Shown here: in pieces, positions 7,958 through 11,328 of the stretch
How the letters are laid out: the number at the start of each line of letters is the position of its first letter
Position numbering within the stretch: position 1 is the first letter of the stretch
Origin: URNF01 sp045638005
Lineage (GTDB): Bacteria > Bacillota > Clostridia > Oscillospirales > Acutalibacteraceae
Direction: 5' to 3'
DNA: 11,328 nucleotides
Assembly (NCBI GenBank): GCA_045638005.1
Contig: JAZUAN010000047.1
Coordinates: 1 to 11,328 of the forward strand
Position numbers and translations under genes: made by a program
The notes under the pieces: model-generated
What the model was told of the DNA's origin: nothing
Databases searched by the model: none
What the model saw: only the letters and a program-made list of their open reading frames with translations

Positions 7958-8719
7958 ATGGCGGGGTACGGTTCGTTTGCTTGCTTTTATGACCTGCTGA
8001 CCGGCAATGTCGATCACGAGGGATGGGCAGAGTATTTATTGTCCCTTTTTGAAACATACGGCGGCAAAAAACCGCAGATTATGTTGGATCTCGCTTGCGG
8101 CACCGGCAGCCTTTCTACCGCACTTCTGGATCGTGGTGTGGATGTTATCGGCGTAGACGGTTCGGAGGATATGCTGGCAGAGGCGATGGAAAAAAGTGCC
8201 GTTTACGGCGACAGATGTATGCTCTTGTGCCAGGATATGCGTGAGCTGGATCTGTTCGGAACGGTTGATGGTGCTGTGTGCATGTTGGACTCTCTCAATC
8301 ATCTAACCAAAACAGCGGATGTAGGGGAGGTTTTTCGCCGACTCGGTCTTTTTATCGAAAAGGGCGGCTTGTTTGTTTTTGATGTTAATACGCCGTATAA
8401 GCATGAAATAGTGCTTGGTGACAACGCGTTTGTGTACGAGCAGGACGACTTTTTCTGTGCGTGGCAAAATCACTATATGCCGCGCACCAAGGAGGTTGTG
8501 ATGCAGCTCGATTTCTTTGTGGAAAACGGGGAAGGGTATGATCGTTATACAGAGGAGATCCGAGAACGTGCGTATACTGAAAAAACATTGAGACGGCTGC
8601 TGACGCAAGCGGGCTTTGAGGTGCTGGCGGTTTTGGGTGAGCGCACCGATAAACCGCCGCAGGAAACCGAACAGCGTATGGTATTTGTAACAAAAAATTT
8701 AGGTCTGAAACAGAGATAG
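7958..8719 (+). CDS. Class I SAM-dependent methyltransferase, substrate unknown
   Basis: A cytosolic methyltransferase of 253 residues with a Rossmann fold. SAM motif I is MLDLACGTGSLS (42-53), followed by the acidic VDVIGVDGSEDML (61-73) and the later motif MLDSLNHL. A FVFDVNTPYKHE segment is typical of a group of small-molecule-type methyltransferases common in Clostridia. The N-terminus (YGSFACFYDLLTGNVDHEGW) matches the usual start of that group. The frame also offers ATG 7949, but GGAAGAGG (7941-7948) touches it. ATG 7958 has a 9-nt gap to this site and gives the expected N-terminus, so it is chosen. The gene starts one base after the yerC stop. The substrate cannot be told from the sequence. 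It has no S4 or THUMP domain that would point to RNA. Confidence 0.86.
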   Translation: MAGYGSFACFYDLLTGNVDHEGWAEYLLSLFETYGGKKPQIMLDLACGTGSLSTALLDRGVDVIGVDGSEDMLAEAMEKSAVYGDRCMLLCQDMRELDLFGTVDGAVCMLDSLNHLTKTADVGEVFRRLGLFIEKGGLFVFDVNTPYKHEIVLGDNAFVYEQDDFFCAWQNHYMPRTKEVVMQLDFFVENGEGYDRYTEEIRERAYTEKTLRRLLTQAGFEVLAVLGERTDKPPQETEQRMVFVTKNLGLKQR

Positions 8720-8728
8720 GAGCATATA

Positions 8729-9610
8729 ATGGCAAAGGTACTTCGTTGTTTGACGCAGGACGCCACCGTGATGGCGATGGTGATCGATGCGAGTGATATT
8801 GTGGCGACAGCGGAACAATTTCACCAATCTTCCGCGGTAACCACTGCGGCGCTCGGCAGATTGCTGACCGCTGCATCCATGATGGGCATCATGCTCAAAG
8901 GTAAGGATGATACGGTGACGCTGAAGGTGCGCGCAGAGGGTCCTGCGGGCATGCTGATGGCGGTGTCGGATAGCGGTGGCAATGTTCGTGGCTATGTAGA
9001 AAACCCGATCGTGGAAATCCCGCTGAAACCTAATGGGAAACTGGATGTTAGCGGTGCGGTCGGCACCGACGGTATGCTGTACGTGATTCGTGACATGGGC
9101 GTGGGAGAGCCGTATGTCGGCTGTGTGCCGCTCACTACCGGTGAGATCGCTGAGGATATTACCACCTATTATGCGACCAGTGAACAAACGCCTACCGTAT
9201 GTGCCCTTGGCGTGTTGGTGGAGCCGGATTTGACTGTTAAAGTCGCGGGTGGTCTTTTGTTGCAACTGTTGCCGTTTTGTCCGGATGATATTATTGATAA
9301 GGTGGAGAAAAATATTGCACACCTCGGCTCTATGACCGAAATGTTGGGTGCGGGCATGACCCCTATGGAAATTTGTGAAAAGGCACTCGATGGGATGCCG
9401 TTTGATGTGCTGGATGCCTATGAACCGCAATATCGGTGTAATTGCAGCCGCGAGCGGGTGGAAAAAGCGTTTTTATCGATGGACGCTGAAGAATTGCGTT
9501 CGTTGCCGGATGAGAATGGAGAAGTAATCGCGGATTGTTCTTTCTGTGATAAAGTCTACCGCTTTACAAGAGAGGATATTGAGAAGTTGATTGCGGCAAG
9601 AAAAGCATGA
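8729..9610 (+). CDS. hslO: Hsp33 redox-regulated chaperonin
   Basis: Hsp33 is a cytosolic holdase activated by oxidation or chlorine stress: its C-terminal zinc centre loses zinc, forms disulfides and unfolds to bind client proteins. The 293-residue product is full length. The N-terminal core includes VKAEG-like VRAEGPAGMLMAVSD and GEIAEDITTYYATSEQTPT, both typical of the family. The four zinc cysteines are all present: Cys237 and Cys239 (CNC) and Cys270 and Cys273 (CSFC). ATG 8729 has TAGGAG (8717-8722) upstream, 9 nt after the methyltransferase stop. It appears to be the last protein gene of the array. No convincing terminator follows, so some read-through to the tRNA genes is possible. Confidence 0.96.
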   Translation: MAKVLRCLTQDATVMAMVIDASDIVATAEQFHQSSAVTTAALGRLLTAASMMGIMLKGKDDTVTLKVRAEGPAGMLMAVSDSGGNVRGYVENPIVEIPLKPNGKLDVSGAVGTDGMLYVIRDMGVGEPYVGCVPLTTGEIAEDITTYYATSEQTPTVCALGVLVEPDLTVKVAGGLLLQLLPFCPDDIIDKVEKNIAHLGSMTEMLGAGMTPMEICEKALDGMPFDVLDAYEPQYRCNCSRERVEKAFLSMDAEELRSLPDENGEVIADCSFCDKVYRFTREDIEKLIAARKA

Positions 9611-9652
9611 AAATTTTCTTGTAAAAATTATAAAAGTTTGTGAAAAAACTAC

Positions 9653-9681
9653 TTGACAAACCCGAATTCATGTAGTATTAT
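9653..9681 (+). promoter_or_regulatory. Sigma-70-type promoter of the tRNA operon
   Basis: TTGACA (9653-9658) matches the -35 consensus exactly. TATTAT (9676-9681), five of six to the -10 consensus, follows after 17 bp. An overlapping TATAAT (9679-9684) is a perfect -10 but at 20-bp spacing. The upstream sequence 9611-9650 is very A/T rich, as expected of an UP element on a strong stable-RNA promoter. Transcription should start near 9687-9691, about 15-19 nt before tRNA-Val. Confidence 0.85.
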
Positions 9682-9687
9682 AATGAG

Positions 9688-9703
9688 CGTCGCTTGCGCG
9701 ACG
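9688..9703 (+). other. Leader hairpin before tRNA-Val
   Basis: CGTCGC-TTGC-GCGACG makes a perfect GC-rich 6-bp stem with a 4-base loop between the predicted transcription start and tRNA-Val at 9706. If transcription starts near 9687, the primary transcript would begin with this hairpin. It has no T-tract, so it is not a terminator. A role in 5'-leader stability or RNase P processing is inference. Confidence 0.45.
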
Positions 9704-9705
9704 AT

Positions 9706-9781
9706 GGGAGCATAGCTCAGCTGGGAGAGCACCTGCCTTACAAGCAGGGGGTCACAGGTTCGAGCCCTGTTGTTCCCACCA
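9706..9781 (+). tRNA. tRNA-Val (anticodon TAC)
   Basis: The 76-nt gene folds as a full cloverleaf. The acceptor GGGAGCA pairs with TGTTCCC (one G-T pair). The D stem is GCTC/GAGC. The anticodon stem CCTGC/GCAGG carries loop CTTACAA with anticodon TAC, and the T arm is ACAGG-TTCGAGC-CCTGT. CCA is encoded after discriminator A. It is first in a five-tRNA operon and reads GTA and, with wobble, other valine codons. Confidence 0.97.
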
Positions 9782-9788
9782 CAAATTT

Positions 9789-9865
9789 GGCCCGGTAGTT
9801 CAGTTGGTTAGAACGCTAGCCTGTCACGCTAGAGGTCGACGGTTCGAGCCCGTTCCGGGTCGCCA
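9789..9865 (+). tRNA. tRNA-Asp (anticodon GTC)
   Basis: The 77-nt gene has acceptor GGCCCGG pairing with CCGGGTC. The anticodon stem CTAGC/GCTAG carries loop CTGTCAC with anticodon GTC. The T arm is GACGG-TTCGAGC-CCGTT, with a G-T closing pair. Discriminator G is the expected aspartate identity base, and CCA is encoded. It is 7 nt after tRNA-Val. Confidence 0.97.
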
Positions 9866-9870
9866 AATTT

Positions 9871-9946
9871 GCCTCTGTAGCTCAGTTGGTAGAGCAGGGG
9901 ACTGAAAATCCCCGTGTCATTGGTTCGATTCCGATCGGAGGCACCA
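9871..9946 (+). tRNA. tRNA-Phe (anticodon GAA)
   Basis: The 76-nt gene has acceptor GCCTCTG pairing with CGGAGGC. The anticodon stem GGGGA/TCCCC carries loop CTGAAAA with anticodon GAA. The T loop is TTCGATT. Discriminator A, as expected for phenylalanine, precedes encoded CCA. It is 5 nt after tRNA-Asp. Confidence 0.97.
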
Positions 9947-9949
9947 TAT

Positions 9950-10025
9950 GCGGCTTTAGCTCATCTGGTAGAGCGCCACCTTGCCAAGGTGGAGGTAGCG
10001 AGTTCGAGCCTCGTAAGCCGCTCCA
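9950..10025 (+). tRNA. tRNA-Gly (anticodon GCC)
   Basis: The 76-nt gene has acceptor GCGGCTT pairing with AAGCCGC. The anticodon stem CCACC/GGTGG carries loop TTGCCAA with anticodon GCC. The T arm contains TTCGAGC. Discriminator T, common for glycine, precedes encoded CCA. It is 3 nt after tRNA-Phe and is followed by a 39-nt spacer holding a hairpin. Confidence 0.97.
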
Positions 10026-10033
10026 AAAATGGG

Positions 10034-10058
10034 AAAGGTGCTGAAAAGCACCTTTTCT
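10034..10058 (+). terminator. Terminator-like hairpin between tRNA-Gly and tRNA-Cys
   Basis: AAAGGTGCT-GAAA-AGCACCTTT is a perfect 9-bp stem closed by a GAAA tetraloop, followed by TCT. The T-run is mostly inside the stem, so termination would be weak. It may give partial read-through to tRNA-Cys, protect the 3' end of the upstream part, or serve RNA processing. Confidence 0.5.
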
Positions 10059-10064
10059 GCATAC

Positions 10065-10139
10065 GGCGACATGGCCAAGTGGTAAGGCAAGGGTCTGCAA
10101 AATCCTGATTCCCCGGTTCAAATCCGGGTGTCGCCTCCA
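10065..10139 (+). tRNA. tRNA-Cys (anticodon GCA)
   Basis: The 75-nt gene has acceptor GGCGACA pairing with TGTCGCC and a short D stem GCC/GGC. The anticodon stem AGGGT/ATCCT (one G-T pair) carries loop CTGCAAA with anticodon GCA. The T arm is CCCGG-TTCAAAT-CCGGG. Discriminator T, the cysteine identity base, precedes encoded CCA. It is the last tRNA of the operon, set apart from the other four by a hairpin. Confidence 0.96.
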
Positions 10140-10143
10140 TCAT

Positions 10144-10196
10144 AATCACCTTCCAAATCTGAACCATTTGTGTTCGATTAGAAGGTGATTTTTCTT
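10144..10196 (+). terminator. Terminator-like hairpin with a long, transposase-derived loop
   Basis: AATCACCTTC (10144-10153) pairs perfectly over 10 bp with GAAGGTGATT (10181-10190) and is followed by TTTCTTT. It begins 4 nt after tRNA-Cys, so it can end the tRNA transcript. The 27-nt loop is unusually long for a terminator and closely resembles the end of the nearby transposase gene. It also holds a weak inner pairing (GAAC with GTTC). Confidence 0.65.
10151..10179. repeat. Near copy 1 of the transposase 3' end
   Basis: Begins TTCCAAATCTGAACC and ends GTGTTCGATT. It matches 10302-10330 at 26 of 29 positions. Read on the - strand it would encode SNTNGSDLE, against SNTNGSNLE at the transposase C-terminus. 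It fills the loop of the hairpin after tRNA-Cys, outside the predicted insertion sequence boundary. Confidence 0.85.
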
Positions 10197-10213
10197 TATA
10201 AAACCCTTTATTT

Positions 10214-10244
10214 AAGCGACTTTACAGTCGCTTTTTTGTTTTTT
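10214..10244 (+). terminator. Strong intrinsic terminator
   Basis: AAGCGACT (10214-10221), loop TTAC and AGTCGCTT (10226-10233) form a perfect 8-bp stem followed by TTTTGTTTTTT. This is a textbook rho-independent terminator in the + direction and a second stop for the tRNA operon. On the - strand no T-tract follows, so it would not efficiently stop transcription from the transposase. Confidence 0.88.
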
Positions 10245-10295
10245 CTTGTATCGAACACTTTTTTGAAAACAGGACAAATTACGTCGGCAATTATT

Positions 10296-11306
10296 TTATT
10301 TTTCCAAATTCGAACCATTGGTGTTCGATTCGCTTTCCTTATAAACGCCTATACTATGGTAATATTTGGATTCAAAGTACTCAGGTGTTTGATAACGGAG
10401 GAAACTGTGCGGTCTCTCGTTATTATAGTAGTTTATATACTCTCTAATTGATTCTCGGAGTTCTCGTTCAGAACGATAATCAGTTCGATATAGTCTTTCA
10501 GCCTTCATTGATTTGAAGAAAGACTCCATAACAGAATTGTTGTATGGAGTAGCTGTATTTGAAAAGGATTGTTTTACGCCAAGGGCTCTTAGATAATCGC
10601 GAAAAGTATTTGAGGTGTAGTTAGTTCCTCTATCACTGTGGAATAATAATTCAGTCGGTTGGCGGTACTCATAAGCAAGTTTGAAGGTTGACTTTGTAAG
10701 CTGTGTGCTATTCTTTAATGAAATTTTGTGTGCGACAACTTTTCTCGCATATAAGTCAAGTATCACACAAATATAGTATGAAAAATCATTATATCGAAAG
10801 TATGTAATATCGCTCACCCAAACTTCATTTGGGCGGCTAACTGTAAATTGTTGATTTAGAATGTTTTGTTTTCTTTCTTGAGTCATTAAGTAAATCTTTT
10901 TAGCGCTTGTCCCAACAGCAAACCAACCATTTTCGTGCATTATATCAGCTACAGTTTTTGCTGCAACTTTATATCCACGGTCTTTTAATATGGCGTGGAT
11001 TTTTCCTGCACCAAAGATTTGATTGTTATCGTGAAAAATCTTTTCGATGATTGGTGTAAGTTCAGCTTTCTTTTGCGCAAACAAGGTGTCTTCATTTTTG
11101 TTGCGAAGAACATGGTTGTAATAGCTACCCTTAGCCACGTTCATTGTTTTGCATAGTAGGGTAATGCTATATTTGCCAGATATAGACTGAATATATGCAT
11201 AGCGCTCTCGCAAAGGGGAAGATACCGTGCAAGGAGCGTTTTGTAATATTTCAATCATCATTTCTTGCTGTTCGCATTTTTGCTTTAAATCGAATACGTC
11301 GCGCAT
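10296..11306 (-). CDS. IS3-family transposase, OrfB (DDE integrase core)
   Basis: The catalytic part of an IS3-type transposase, which cuts and joins the element's ends. Counting from ATG 11306 (336 residues), it has a short N-terminal helix rich in Gln and Met (VFDLKQKCEQQEMMIEIL), an SITLLCKTMNVAKGSYYNH helix-turn-helix-like segment (47-65), an HTH_21-type region (about 86-128, QIFGAGKIHAILKDRGYKV) and an rve core. The catalytic triad is Asp166 (VSDITYF), Asp225 (HSDRGTNY) and Glu261 (NSVMESFF), with 35 residues between the last two: DD(35)E. The NERPHSFLRYQTPEYF tail is typical. The frame stays open from 11306 to the window edge and no Shine-Dalgarno precedes the ATG, so the real product may start upstream or be reached by -1 frameshifting from orfA. 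No internal stop or frameshift is seen, so it could be active. Confidence 0.93.
   Translation of the reverse strand: MRDVFDLKQKCEQQEMMIEILQNAPCTVSSPLRERYAYIQSISGKYSITLLCKTMNVAKGSYYNHVLRNKNEDTLFAQKKAELTPIIEKIFHDNNQIFGAGKIHAILKDRGYKVAAKTVADIMHENGWFAVGTSAKKIYLMTQERKQNILNQQFTVSRPNEVWVSDITYFRYNDFSYYICVILDLYARKVVAHKISLKNSTQLTKSTFKLAYEYRQPTELLFHSDRGTNYTSNTFRDYLRALGVKQSFSNTATPYNNSVMESFFKSMKAERLYRTDYRSERELRESIREYINYYNNERPHSFLRYQTPEYFESKYYHSIGVYKESESNTNGSNLEK
10302..10330. repeat. Near copy 2, inside the transposase gene 3' end
   Basis: Begins TTCCAAATTCGAACC and ends GTGTTCGATT. It differs from the copy at 10151-10179 in three bases. It encodes the last residues of the transposase (SNTNGSNLE). It is close to an inverted repeat itself: TCGAAC and GTTCGA flank ACCATTGGT-like bases, allowing a hairpin. 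Confidence 0.85.
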
Positions 11307-11328
11307 ATTGATTTTGCGGTTTAGTAAC

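Larger units (their letters stand above)
10247..11328 (-). mobile_element. IS3-family insertion sequence, partial (far end outside the window)
   Basis: The element is identified by its intact DD(35)E transposase on the - strand. A plausible terminal sequence starts TGTATCGAACAC (10247-10258) and continues AAAACAGGACA, giving the TG...CA ends usual in IS3. The sequence is visibly more AT-rich than the core genes to the left, which suggests recent acquisition. The orfA gene and the other end should lie beyond 11328, so neither inverted-repeat pairing nor a 3-4 bp target duplication can be checked. The 49 bases 10247-10295 are non-coding. The boundary at 10247 is inferred; the presence of the element is secure. 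Confidence 0.8.

Noticed and set aside
9597..9621. Inverted repeat CAAGAAAA/TTTTCTTG at the end of hslO as a terminator
   Set aside because: The stem is almost all A-T, starts within the coding sequence and is followed by AAAAATTATAAAAG rather than a T-tract. It is too weak to call.
9882..10121. Antisense and sense open frames across the tRNA genes (for example 9882-10121 and 9961-10167 on the - strand, 9914-10108 on the + strand)
   Set aside because: These are translations of tRNA cloverleafs. Peptides like GIEPMTRGFSVPCSTN and RLELATSTLARWRS are well-known artefacts of tRNA antisense strands.
10185..10451. 88-codon + strand frame opposite the transposase end
   Set aside because: It crosses a strong terminator and is antisense to an intact DDE transposase, with no ribosome binding site. 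The hydrophobic look comes from T-rich sequence.
1..11328. CRISPR array, riboswitch, T-box, toxin-antitoxin or phage-defence system
   Set aside because: No regularly spaced repeats, no long structured leader and no matching protein families were seen. All intergenic gaps in the protein array are 30 nt or less.

Overview
The window looks like a chromosomal segment of an anaerobic, low-to-mid GC Clostridia-type Firmicute, probably of the Oscillospiraceae/Ruminococcaceae kind. The basis is the gene order (xseA-xseB-ispA-dxs-tlyA-nadK-argR-recN), strong Shine-Dalgarno sequences, use of GTG and TTG starts, CCA encoded in every tRNA gene, a YerC-type TrpR-like regulator, and an IS3-family transposase resembling those common in gut Clostridia. 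Species is not determinable from the sequence alone.

Positions 2-9610 hold eleven genes on the + strand with no gap over about 30 nt: xseA (5' end cut by the window), xseB, an FPP/GPP synthase (ispA), dxs, tlyA, nadK, argR, recN, a YerC-like helix-turn-helix protein, a class I SAM methyltransferase and hslO. Several junctions overlap (ATGA at dxs/tlyA and nadK/argR, TGATG at recN/yerC), which points to translational coupling and probably one or few long transcripts. The products cover DNA repair (ExoVII, RecN), isoprenoid supply (Dxs, IspA), rRNA methylation (TlyA), NADP synthesis (NadK), arginine control (ArgR) and redox chaperoning (Hsp33). B. subtilis has much the same core order (yqiB-yqiC-yqiD-dxs-yqxC-ahrC-recN).

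Positions 9611-10250 are a tRNA operon with its own promoter (TTGACA, 17 bp, TATTAT). It encodes tRNA-Val(TAC), -Asp(GTC), -Phe(GAA), -Gly(GCC) and -Cys(GCA). A terminator-like hairpin lies between Gly and Cys, and two hairpins with T-tracts follow Cys.

From about 10247 to the window end lies an AT-rich IS3-family element on the - strand, with an intact DD(35)E transposase orfB. Its far end and orfA lie outside the window. The most curious observation is that the loop of the first terminator after tRNA-Cys carries a near copy (26 of 29 bases) of the extreme 3' end of the transposase gene, 151 bp away.

I see no CRISPR array, riboswitch, toxin-antitoxin pair, defence system or other clearly undescribed multi-gene system. 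The protein-coding part is ordinary core genome, and the interest lies in the tRNA/IS junction.
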